A stretch of 33,716 bases of DNA from Planctomycetia bacterium (lineage in GTDB: Bacteria; Planctomycetota; Planctomycetia; Gemmatales; Gemmataceae). The DNA lies in assembly GCA_005772955.1 (NCBI GenBank), contig SXID01000129.1, positions 1-33,716 of the forward strand, given 5' to 3'. Within the stretch, counting starts at the first letter, position 1; every line of letters begins with the position of its first letter. Positions 15,832 to 22,749 of the stretch are shown one piece after another. Position numbers and translations under genes: made by a program. The notes beneath the pieces are model-generated. The model saw only the letters and a list, made by a program, of their open reading frames with translations, did no database searches and was not told the origin of the DNA.

Positions 15832-15940
15832 ATTAACCACAAAGGCACAAAGGACACAAAGAAAGCCAAAGAGAATTGGTTCAAAGAACTCTGTGTTGTC
15901 TGCTGTCTTCTTTGTGTCCTTTGTGCCTTTGTGGTTAATC
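15832..15940. repeat. Palindromic intergenic element, copy 2 (TTAACCAC family)
   Basis: ATTAACCACAAAGGCACAAA at 15832 opens a 32-bp arm that is exactly complementary to 15908-15939. The spacer is about 45 bases and unlike that of copy 1 (2779-2910). Arms of the two copies are near-identical in sequence. It ends 16 bases before the sulfur-carrier ATG and leaves that gene's own ribosome binding site intact. Confidence 0.9.
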
Positions 15941-15956
15941 TTTCTTTGGAGTTTCG

Positions 15957-16229
15957 ATGGCGATCAAAGTTCAAATTCCAACCCCGATGCGCGAGCAGTC
16001 GGGCGGCAAGGCGGAAGTCGAAGTCACCGGCGCGACCGTGAAGGCCACGCTCGAAGACCTGCTGCGCCAGTACCCCGCGATGGGACCGAAGCTGTTCGCG
16101 GATGGCAAACTGCGGCCCTACATCAACGTGTTCCTCAACGACGAGGACATCCGCTACCTCGACGAGATGGACACTGCGGTCACGGACGGCGTCGTACTCG
16201 CGCTGATCCCAGCCGTCGCGGGGGGCTGA
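15957..16229 (+). CDS. CysO-like ubiquitin-fold sulfur carrier protein (MoaD/ThiS family)
   Basis: Carriers of this family bear sulfur as a C-terminal thiocarboxylate after an E1 enzyme adenylates their GlyGly end. The 90-residue protein ends LIPAVAGG with Gly89-Gly90 exposed. Its C-terminal half (YINVFLNDEDIRYLDEMDTA) is close, from memory, to mycobacterial CysO, which has NDEDVRF and the same PAVAGG end. It is less like MoaD of molybdopterin synthase. GGAG five bases before the ATG fixes the start. It follows the thrC-like gene after one palindrome, and the stop is four bases from the next ATG. A role in cysteine or homocysteine formation is therefore more likely than in cofactor synthesis. 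Confidence 0.92.
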   Translation: MAIKVQIPTPMREQSGGKAEVEVTGATVKATLEDLLRQYPAMGPKLFADGKLRPYINVFLNDEDIRYLDEMDTAVTDGVVLALIPAVAGG

Positions 16230-16233
16230 GTTG

Positions 16234-16575
16234 ATGTCCGATGGAGCGCCCGAAGCGAAGCCCGAAGAAACGCCCGATGGCGCCGCGGTGTTCCCGATGA
16301 TCCCAGAGGAACTCGGCGTTCACCCGCTGCTCCTCGCCGCGATCCACGCGTACGTGTTCCTCGAAGGCTCCGAGACCGCGGTACTGAACGCCGCAGTCGC
16401 GGAAGAAGCGATGAACTACGTCGTGTCGTACCTTCAGCGGCTTGACGGGAACGATCTGCGCCGCGCCCGCGAAGACATGGCCACGCTGATCGGGTTCGCA
16501 AAGGCCGAGAAGTGGCCCAAGCAACACATCCGATTCCTGCAAGAGTTCCTCAAGGAAAACGGAATAGGTTCGTAG
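16234..16575 (+). CDS. Unknown 113-aa protein between sulfur carrier and E1 enzyme
   Basis: A 113-residue acidic protein starting MSDGAPEAKPEETPDGAAVF. After a flexible head, residues 25-113 look all-helical, with LGVHPLLLAAIHAYVFLEGS and EEAMNYVVSYLQRLDG as two amphipathic helices. It has no Cys, no JAMM-type H-x-H...D metal site, no signal peptide and no membrane segment. The ATG at 16234 lies four bases after the carrier stop, so the two are translationally close. Position suggests a partner of the carrier or of the PLP enzyme, perhaps an adaptor. I do not recognise the family and give it no function. Confidence 0.85.
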   Translation: MSDGAPEAKPEETPDGAAVFPMIPEELGVHPLLLAAIHAYVFLEGSETAVLNAAVAEEAMNYVVSYLQRLDGNDLRRAREDMATLIGFAKAEKWPKQHIRFLQEFLKENGIGS

Positions 16576-16577
16576 GC

Positions 16578-16641
16578 ATCGCGTAGCCGCGACGCGCAGT
16601 CGAGCGCTTTCGCGCTCCGCTGCGCGTCGCGGCTACGCGAT
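16578..16641. repeat. Perfect 22-bp inverted repeat inside the sulfur cluster
   Basis: ATCGCGTAGCCGCGACGC at 16578 opens a 22-base arm that is exactly complementary to 16620-16641. The 20-base loop itself holds a small hairpin, GAGCGC-TTTC-GCGCTC. It starts two bases after the 113-aa gene's stop codon and ends 12 bases before the E1 ATG. No T-run follows, so it may limit but probably does not stop transcription. Confidence 0.9.
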
Positions 16642-16653
16642 TGGATACCCACC

Positions 16654-17709
16654 ATGATCGACCCCAACCCGCTCGAACGATACTCCCGCCAAATGCGGTT
16701 CCCCGGTCTCGGCAAAGCCGGGCAAGAGAAGTTGCTCGCGAGCCGCGTCACGCTCTGCGGGTGCGGCGCGCTCGGCACTGTGCTCGCGAACGTACTCGTG
16801 CGCGCCGGCGTCGGCTTCGTCCGCGTCATCGACCGCGACTTCGTGGAGCCGTCGAACCTTCAGCGACAAGTTCTCTTCGACGAATCGGACGTGCGCGACA
16901 ACCTTCCCAAAGCCGAAGCCGCCGCGACCAAGTTGCGGCAGATCAACTCATCGGTCACGGTGGAACCGATCGTCGCTGATATCAACCGCACCAACATTGA
17001 AGACTTCTGCGACGGCGCGGACATCATTCTCGACGGCAGCGACAACTTCGAGATTCGTTACCTCATCAACGATGTCGCGATCAAACACAACAAGCCGTGG
17101 GTGTACGGCGGTGCGGTCGGCAGTCAGGGGATGAGCATGACCATCATCCCCGGCGAAACCCCGTGTCTGCGCTGCGTGTTTGAAGCCGCACCCGCGCCGG
17201 GCGAAACCGGCACGTGCGAGACCGCCGGCGTGCTCGCACCCGCCGTGAACATCGTCGCGAGCTATCAGGCCACGGAAGCGATCAAGTTGCTCTCCGGCAA
17301 CAAGGCCACGATCAACCGCGAGCTAATCATCATCGACGTGTGGGAGAACACCAACAAGCGAGTTAAGGTTGCTCCGCTTGCCGGTCGGAAAGGGCAGTGT
17401 CCGTGCTGTGCGAAGCGGAACTTCGAGTGGCTCGACGGCGCGCACGGCACGCAAACGACCACTCTGTGCGGACGAAATGCCGTGCAGGTGAGCCACCGCG
17501 TAAAGGGAAAGCTCGACTTCGCGTACCTTGCGTCGGTTCTGAAGCAATCCGGCGAGGTGAGTTACAACAAGTTCCTGCTGAAGTTCCAACTGACTGAGAA
17601 CGGCGACCCATACGAGTTCACGGTGTTCGAGGACGGCCGCGCGATCATCAAGGGCACGGACGAACCGGACAAGGCCCGCACGCTCTACGCGAAGTACGTC
17701 GGGCACTGA
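16654..17709 (+). CDS. ThiF/MoeB/HesA-type E1-like adenylyltransferase
   Basis: These enzymes adenylate the GlyGly tail of a sulfur carrier with ATP so that sulfur can be loaded. The 351-residue protein has the nucleotide motif GCGALG (36-41) and NLQRQVLFDESDV. Paired zinc cysteines are Cys171/Cys174 (CLRC) and Cys249/Cys252 (CPCC). Cys188 in GTCETAGVLAP is where E1 enzymes keep their active cysteine. It has no rhodanese domain. Instead the last 90 residues (TTLCGRNAVQV ... VFEDGRAIIKGTD) form the small tail domain seen, from memory, in Bacillus-type ThiF/MoeB. The sulfur source is then likely the desulfurase encoded next. Start ATG follows a palindrome. Confidence 0.93.
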   Translation: MIDPNPLERYSRQMRFPGLGKAGQEKLLASRVTLCGCGALGTVLANVLVRAGVGFVRVIDRDFVEPSNLQRQVLFDESDVRDNLPKAEAAATKLRQINSSVTVEPIVADINRTNIEDFCDGADIILDGSDNFEIRYLINDVAIKHNKPWVYGGAVGSQGMSMTIIPGETPCLRCVFEAAPAPGETGTCETAGVLAPAVNIVASYQATEAIKLLSGNKATINRELIIIDVWENTNKRVKVAPLAGRKGQCPCCAKRNFEWLDGAHGTQTTTLCGRNAVQVSHRVKGKLDFAYLASVLKQSGEVSYNKFLLKFQLTENGDPYEFTVFEDGRAIIKGTDEPDKARTLYAKYVGH

Positions 17710-17711
17710 GT

Positions 17712-17773
17712 TGGCGTATACCCGCGACGCCGCACGCGGCGGAACGTGCTTGCGGCGTCGCGGGTATACGCCA
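17712..17773. repeat. Perfect 23-bp inverted repeat before the desulfurase gene
   Basis: TGGCGTATACCCGCGACGCC at 17712 opens a 23-base arm exactly complementary to 17751-17773. The spacer is 16 bases. It begins three bases after the E1 stop and ends 23 bases before the next ATG, leaving the AAGGTGAAAGAAG ribosome-binding region free. It shares GCGACGCCGCAnGCGGCG with 26299-26318. Confidence 0.9.
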
Positions 17774-17796
17774 GCCAAGGTGAAAGAAGTGTTCCC

Positions 17797-18939
17797 ATGA
17801 TCTACCTCGATAACGCCGCGACAAGTTTCCCGAAGCCGGAGGCGGTCTACGTTGCGATGGACCGCTTCGCGAGGCACTCGCTCGCCAACCCCGGGCGTTC
17901 GGGCCACAAGATGGCACTCGAATCCGAGCACGCCCTCTCCGACGCCCGCCACCGGCTCAACCGGTTCTTCAACGGCCGCAACCCGGACCGCTGGGTGTTC
18001 ACGCTCAACTGCACCGACGCGCTCAACATGGCCTTCAAAGGTGTGTTGAACGACGGCGACCACGTTATCACTACCGACCTCGAACACAACAGCGTGTCGC
18101 GCCCGCTGGTCGCACTCGCGGAGGCGAAGCGAATCACGCTCACGCGCGTGCCTTCGGACACCGGCGGCACCATCAGCCCCGAAGCGATTCGCGCCGCGAT
18201 CACGCCGAAGACGCGACTCGTCGCGATGACGCACGCGAGCAACGTCCTCGGCACCGTTCAGCCGGTCGCGGACGTCGGTCGTATCGTGCGCGAACACGAC
18301 CTGCTGTTCCTTGTGGACGCGGCGCAAACCGCGGGAGTGATCCCGCTCGACGTGCAAACCGCGTGCATCGATCTGCTCGCGTTTCCGGGTCACAAGTCGC
18401 TCTTCGGTCCCACCGGTACCGGTGCGCTGTACGTCGGGTCTCGCGTCACGCTGCGCCCGTGGCGCGAGGGCGGCACCGGCGGCGACTCGCTCACGCCCAC
18501 GCAACCCACCGACTTCCCGCACTACTTGGAGGGCGGCACGCCGAACGTGCTCGGCGTCGCGGGGTTGGTTGCGGGGTTGGACTTCGTGGAAGAACGCGGT
18601 CTGGAAGCGATTCGCAAGCACGAAGTGGATCTGTGCGACCGGTTGCGGCACGCGATCGCGGACCTACCCGGCTTCGAGCTGTTCGGTCACGCGGACGCTT
18701 CACGCCGCGTTGGCGCGGTCAGTTTCCGGTGTGAGATGCTCGCCGCACCGGAACTCGCCGGGCTTCTCGACGAGAAGTTCGACATCGCGGTGCGCCCCGG
18801 ACTGCACTGCGCACCATACATCCATAAGGCGCTCGGCACCGCGCCCGACGGACTCGTGCGGGTCAGCCCCGGCCCGTTCACCACAAACGCCGAAATCGAC
18901 CACCTCATCGACGCGCTGAAGCAGATAACTGGAATGTGA
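17797..18939 (+). CDS. Cysteine desulfurase family protein (class V aminotransferase)
   Basis: Desulfurases use PLP to take sulfur from cysteine as an enzyme persulfide. The 380-residue protein begins MIYLDNAATSFPKPEAVYVA, the NifS/SufS start. PLP Lys200 is in FPGHKSLFGPTGTGALYVG. The presumed persulfide cysteine is Cys338 in RPGLHCAPYIHKALG, a short loop of the SufS-like group. DAAQTAGVIPLDV is the cofactor Asp/Gln motif. I chose ATG 17797 because the family start falls there and a purine-rich AAGGTGAAAGAAG precedes it; the upstream frame is palindrome. As the last gene of the cluster it can supply sulfur to the E1/carrier pair. A role in Fe-S assembly or tRNA thiolation is also possible. 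Confidence 0.92.
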   Translation: MIYLDNAATSFPKPEAVYVAMDRFARHSLANPGRSGHKMALESEHALSDARHRLNRFFNGRNPDRWVFTLNCTDALNMAFKGVLNDGDHVITTDLEHNSVSRPLVALAEAKRITLTRVPSDTGGTISPEAIRAAITPKTRLVAMTHASNVLGTVQPVADVGRIVREHDLLFLVDAAQTAGVIPLDVQTACIDLLAFPGHKSLFGPTGTGALYVGSRVTLRPWREGGTGGDSLTPTQPTDFPHYLEGGTPNVLGVAGLVAGLDFVEERGLEAIRKHEVDLCDRLRHAIADLPGFELFGHADASRRVGAVSFRCEMLAAPELAGLLDEKFDIAVRPGLHCAPYIHKALGTAPDGLVRVSPGPFTTNAEIDHLIDALKQITGM

Positions 18940-18956
18940 TGTCTCTGGAGCCGGTC

Positions 18957-18992
18957 GCGGCTTAGCGGGCGTTCGCGAAGCCGCAAACGGCG
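18957..18992. repeat. Short palindrome after the desulfurase gene
   Basis: GCGGCTT (18957-18963) pairs with AAGCCGC (18978-18984), and CCGCAAACGGCGAAAC follows. It carries TTAGCGGGCG and the CCGCA-n-CGGCGAAA word of the other palindromes. It may mark the end of the sulfur cluster. Confidence 0.55.
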
Positions 18993-19104
18993 AAACCTCA
19001 ATTCCTTCTGGCAACTCGCCGGCGTCGCGCCTAACCTAATCATCATTCCGCCGGTGAACATTCCCTCTACCCTGCTGCCGGCGGTACTCGCGAGGTTCTT
19101 ACTC

Positions 19105-20892
19105 ATGCTGCGTCGCGTACTGTTCGCGCTCGCCGGGGTTGCCGTTGCGGCGTTCCTGGCGACGGACCGCGCTCCGAAGGCCACCGCTGCTGATGACGAT
19201 ATCGCAGGCAGTTGGATGCTCAGCTACTCGGTCCGCGGTGGGTTCGAGCAGAACACCGCTATCATTCGCGTGCAGGTGAAGGACGGCAAAGCCGCCGCGA
19301 TGGTGCTGTACACACCCCTCAAGGGCGCGGTCCTGAAGGTCACCGGATTCGAGATGAAGGACGGCAAGACGGTGAAGTTCAACCTCGGCACCGCGGTCTT
19401 CGAGGGCACGCTCGACAAGGACGGTAAGCTCGCGGTTGGGAGTTACGGCAACGATCAGGTCGCGTACCGGGCGAAGCTCGCGCGGACTGACAAGACGGAA
19501 CTGGCCGCGAACGAAATCACGACCATCACCGCGGCGCCGGCCCCGATGGCCGCCGCGAACAAACTCACGAGCGCGGTGACACTGCTGCGCGGTCAGGCAC
19601 TGCGCGAGAAAGATGCCGACAAGAAGAAGGAGATTCTGGACAAGATTCCCGCGGCCGAGAAGGAAGCCGACGAGAAGGCACCGGACCTGTTCCGCGAGGT
19701 GCTCGCCAAGCACGCGGACACGCCCTTCGCGCTCGACGCTGCGATAACGCTGCTCCAAAACGGATCGAAGATGAAAGTCACCGCCGACGAAGCGGCGAAG
19801 TTACTCACGACAGTCGAGAAACAGTCGGCCCCGTTTGGCACCCGGTTCACGCGGTTCCAGATGATGAACGCGGTCGAAGCGCTCGCGAGCCAGAAGGGAC
19901 TTGAGGGCGCCGCGGAAGGCGCGGCCGCGAAGTTGGCGAAGACCGAAGGCGCCACGGCAGCGTTCGTGTCTCGCGCACTCACCGCGCGCAAAACCGCGCT
20001 GGAGGCGCTGGGCAAGACCGAGGAAGCGAAAGCCATTGCCACCGAACTGGTGAAACTCGAAGAGAAGATCGACGCGGAGTACCTCAAGACGGTACCGCCG
20101 TTCAAGCCGACCGCGTTCACCGGGCGCAAGGAAAAGGGCGCGAATCAGGTCGCCGTGATGGAACTGTTCACCGGGGCGCAGTGCCCACCGTGCGTCGCCG
20201 CCGACGTCGCGTTCGACGCGCTGCTGAAGTCGTACAAGCCGAGCGAACTGGTTCTCATCCAGTACCACCTGCACATCCCCGGACCGGACCCGCTCACGAA
20301 CGCGGACACCGTCGCGCGCGCGAAGTTCTACGGCGCTAACAGCACGCCCAGCACGTTCTTCAACGGCGCGAAGGCCGCGGCTGGCGGCGGCGGGATGGCC
20401 GCTTCCGAGAACAAGTACGCGCAGTACGTCGGCGTCATCGACCCGCTGCTGGAGAAGACGACCGAGGTTAAGGTCGGCGGACGGGCCACCCGCACCGGGG
20501 ACAAGATCGACATCGCGGTGGAGGTGAACGGCGGCAGCGGCGACGACATGAAGCTCCGCGTTCTCGTCGTCGAGGACACCGTGAAATACACCGGCAGCAA
20601 CCAGCTTCGGTTCCACCACCAGGTGGTTCGCGCGATGCCGCTGGGGGCTGAGGGCGTTGCGATCAAGGACAAGGCGTTCAAGCAGACCGCGTCCGTTGAT
20701 CTGGCCGGGGTGCGCAAGAACCTGACCAAGTACCTCGACGACTTCGCCGCGAACAGCCGGCCGTTCCCGAAGCCGGACCGCCCGATGGACATGAAGGCGC
20801 TGAAAGTGATCGTGATCGTGCAGAACGACGACACGAAGGAGATCGTCCAGGCCGCACAACTCGAAGTCGAGAACAAGGGCGCCGGGCAGTAA
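19105..20892 (+). CDS. Exported protein with thioredoxin-like CPPC domain
   Basis: A 595-residue protein with a signal peptide (MLRRVLFALAGVAVAAFLAT, cleavage probably near TAA). Residues about 35-130 form a beta-rich domain (GSWMLSYSVRGG, GTLDKDGKLAVGSYG). A long Lys/Glu/Ala-rich helical part follows (about 145-335). A thioredoxin-like domain then carries the redox motif CPPC at Cys360-Cys363 (LFTGAQCPPCVAAD), and a beta-rich tail follows. The layout resembles the TlpA-like secreted proteins with added domains common in planctomycetes. It would act outside the cytoplasmic membrane on disulfides, with unknown partner. ATG 19105 is chosen because the signal peptide starts there; a GTG at 19054 would place 17 extra residues before it. 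Confidence 0.85.
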   Translation: MLRRVLFALAGVAVAAFLATDRAPKATAADDDIAGSWMLSYSVRGGFEQNTAIIRVQVKDGKAAAMVLYTPLKGAVLKVTGFEMKDGKTVKFNLGTAVFEGTLDKDGKLAVGSYGNDQVAYRAKLARTDKTELAANEITTITAAPAPMAAANKLTSAVTLLRGQALREKDADKKKEILDKIPAAEKEADEKAPDLFREVLAKHADTPFALDAAITLLQNGSKMKVTADEAAKLLTTVEKQSAPFGTRFTRFQMMNAVEALASQKGLEGAAEGAAAKLAKTEGATAAFVSRALTARKTALEALGKTEEAKAIATELVKLEEKIDAEYLKTVPPFKPTAFTGRKEKGANQVAVMELFTGAQCPPCVAADVAFDALLKSYKPSELVLIQYHLHIPGPDPLTNADTVARAKFYGANSTPSTFFNGAKAAAGGGGMAASENKYAQYVGVIDPLLEKTTEVKVGGRATRTGDKIDIAVEVNGGSGDDMKLRVLVVEDTVKYTGSNQLRFHHQVVRAMPLGAEGVAIKDKAFKQTASVDLAGVRKNLTKYLDDFAANSRPFPKPDRPMDMKALKVIVIVQNDDTKEIVQAAQLEVENKGAGQ

Positions 20893-21015
20893 CCGCGAAA
20901 CGTCACGGTGCGTCGCGACCCGCTTTCGCCGGGTTGGATTCGGTTTGTGACCCACAAGAATGTCTGTGTCCAGTGAACTACACTGTACCCGGTCGGGAGT
21001 GAGACGTTTGGCCCA

Positions 21016-21114
21016 CTCGCCCCGGCTTGAGGGGTAGGGTGAGGGGGCTTCTGCGTGACCCGACTCAAACCAAGCACCCCTCACCCTACCCTCTCCCCGC
21101 AAAGCCGGGGCGAG
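21016..21114. repeat. Imperfect long inverted repeat
   Basis: CTCGCCCCGGCTTGAGGGG (from 21016) with TAGGGTGAGGGG to 21046 faces CCCCTCACCCTACCCTCTCC (from 21077) to 21114. The right arm has about seven extra bases in the middle. The word CCCTCACCCTACCCTCTCC resembles a repeat I recall from many bacterial genomes. Confidence 0.75.
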
Positions 21115-21310
21115 GGAAGTAGCTCAAACCGGGCCGCGAAAAGTCTATCGGGACACCGACATTCTTCAGGAGTTGCCATCGTAACTCTGTTACGCGCAAG
21201 TCGGAAACAGCCTTGGTGAACCACCTGCTAACCTCAAGTACCCAAGGGATTTCGCAGCTCTGGTCGCCATCGCCCACCAAATCCGCCTCGCCCCAACACC
21301 TCTCCAACAA
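21086..21310 (-). pseudogene. Possible gene remnant
   Basis: The minus strand reads through protein-like sequence, for example IPWVLEVSRWFTKAVSDLRV and LRWQLLKNVGVPIDF, with a balanced residue mix unlike ordinary GC-rich shadow frames. There is no ATG or GTG start (only TTG), a stop lies about 30 bases before the TTG, and the 3' end runs into the inverted repeat at 21114. I do not recognise a family. It may be an eroded gene or chance. Confidence 0.22.
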
Positions 21311-21518
21311 TGATGTTGCGGACTTATTCAGAATAGATTAGGTGTCACCCCTAGCCCGGCCGCGGGTAACACGGGGAACGACACATGGGGAACGCCAATC
21401 GCTGGATTGGTGGGACAACCCATTGTCCGGAACCCCATGCGCCACTCAATTACTGCGGCAACTCCTGAAGGGTGTCCGTGCCACGGAAAAGAAAGCAACA
21501 CTTAAAGGACCCAGCCGT

Positions 21519-22124
21519 ATGAAGCGATCGATGTGGGCCGCGGTGTTGGCATTCGTCGTGTTCGCACTGTTGGGCGCGCAGCCGCCAGCCGCAGTGCCCC
21601 CGCCAAAGACGGTCGAGTTGATGTTGGAAGACCAGTTCGACCGCAGGACGAACATCACCGACCTGCGTGGCAACGTGGTCGTCTTGGTGTTCGGCGACCG
21701 CAAGGCGAATGATGCGTGCCGCACGCTCGGCGAGCAACTTCACGTGCACTGGCATCCGAGCGCGAAGGGGCTGCCGCCCGCGAAGGCGCAGGCCGCGCCC
21801 GTGGTGCCGCTCGACGGACTGAAGCCGGGTAAGATGTCGCCAAACGTGATCGTGGTGCCGGTCGCGTGCTGCGGCAAACTGCCCGCGGCAATCCGCGGAG
21901 CCGTCAGCAAGCAGATCGCGAAAGGTTCACCCGATGTGGTGGTGTGGCTCGACTACGCAGATAAGATGAAGGATACGTTCGGCATGACTGCGGGCGAAAC
22001 GAACGTGGCCGTGATCGACGCGACCGGCACGTTGCGGCTGAAGATCAACGGCACGCTCGACCAGCCCGCGATGAACAAACTCGTGAAGGCGGTACAGACG
22101 GTACGCTACGAAGCCGTTCGCTAG
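21519..22124 (+). CDS. Exported redoxin-like (thioredoxin-fold) protein
   Basis: A 201-residue protein with a signal peptide (MWAAVLAFVVFALLGAQPPA). The mature part starts ELMLEDQFDRRTNITDLRGN and continues VVVLVFGDR, the opening strand-helix-strand of peroxiredoxin/TlpA-like folds and close to YtfJ-type proteins. The expected catalytic CxxC is absent. Cysteines occur singly in NDACRTLG and as a pair in PVACCGKLP, so redox activity is doubtful. VAVIDATGTLRLKINGTLD is the usual late strand pair with a bound-ligand loop. The start ATG has AAAGGA nine bases upstream. It is followed after 28 bases by the lipoprotein gene, so both may be one operon. Confidence 0.78.
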   Translation: MKRSMWAAVLAFVVFALLGAQPPAAVPPPKTVELMLEDQFDRRTNITDLRGNVVVLVFGDRKANDACRTLGEQLHVHWHPSAKGLPPAKAQAAPVVPLDGLKPGKMSPNVIVVPVACCGKLPAAIRGAVSKQIAKGSPDVVVWLDYADKMKDTFGMTAGETNVAVIDATGTLRLKINGTLDQPAMNKLVKAVQTVRYEAVR

Positions 22125-22152
22125 CGGACCACAACCGCGAACAAGGAACGTC

Positions 22153-22647
22153 ATGCTCCGTTCTTGCATCCCGGTCGTGGCACTCGCGCTCTGCGGGTGC
22201 CTCAACGACCCGAAACCGGCCCCAACCGCGTTCAAATCGGACCCACACGGCCACTCGCACGAACGCGACAAAATGCTCATCGAGGACGCGGGACGCTACC
22301 ACGCGGCGCTCACCGCTCACCTCTCCAGCAAGGACGGCAACGAACTCGACATCTTCTTCGAGACGATCGACAACCCACCGAAGCCGGTACCGTTACCCAT
22401 CGTGAAGTTCGCCGCGACCGCGAAGACCGCCACCGGCGAGGAGCACCAGCTTGCGTTCGAGCCAACCCCACTTGAGGAGCGCAAGGGCGACCCCGAGGGG
22501 AAATGTTCGCACTTCGTCGCGAAAGCGGGTTGGATGAAGGCCGAAAACGTGCTGACCGTGACCACTACCGTGGACATCGACGGCAAGCCGACCGCGATCG
22601 CGTGGAAGAACTTCAACCCGAAGAAGTACGCGCACCACGAAGATTAG
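22153..22647 (+). CDS. Small His-rich exported lipoprotein
   Basis: A 164-residue protein with a short signal peptide ending in LALCGC, a plausible lipobox with the second cysteine (Cys16) as lipid site. The mature N-terminus carries HGHSHERD and the C-terminus KKYAHHED, so both ends are His-rich and could bind a metal such as copper, zinc or nickel. The middle is beta-strand-like (ELDIFFETIDNPPKPVPLPI and VLTVTTTVDIDGKPTAIAW). No family is recognised. Together with the redoxin-like and CPPC proteins upstream it forms a run of exported proteins. Metal binding is inference from composition. Confidence 0.78.
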   Translation: MLRSCIPVVALALCGCLNDPKPAPTAFKSDPHGHSHERDKMLIEDAGRYHAALTAHLSSKDGNELDIFFETIDNPPKPVPLPIVKFAATAKTATGEEHQLAFEPTPLEERKGDPEGKCSHFVAKAGWMKAENVLTVTTTVDIDGKPTAIAWKNFNPKKYAHHED

Positions 22648-22682
22648 TGTTGGGTTCGCGCTCCCCTCTGGGTCGCGGCTAA

Positions 22683-22744
22683 CCAAACACGAAACACCAA
22701 ATACAAAACACTCTGCCCAAAACACCAAACACGAAACACCAAAT
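22683..22744. repeat. Exact 20-bp direct repeat before serA
   Basis: CCAAACACGAAACACCAAAT occurs at 22683-22702 and again at 22725-22744, 42 bases apart, in an A/C-rich, almost G-free leader. The second copy ends five bases before the serA ATG, so no Shine-Dalgarno is possible there. Confidence 0.9.
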
Positions 22745-22749
22745 CCGAA

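Larger units (their letters stand above)
20893..21518. other. 626-bp gap without a clear gene
   Basis: The left part holds a long imperfect inverted repeat (21016-21114). The stretch 21120-21340 is AT-richer than its surroundings and contains a possible gene remnant on the minus strand (21086-21310). The right part (21340-21518) is the leader of the redoxin-like gene; AAAGGA at 21505-21510 is that gene's ribosome binding site. No tRNA or small-RNA fold was recognised. Confidence 0.6.
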
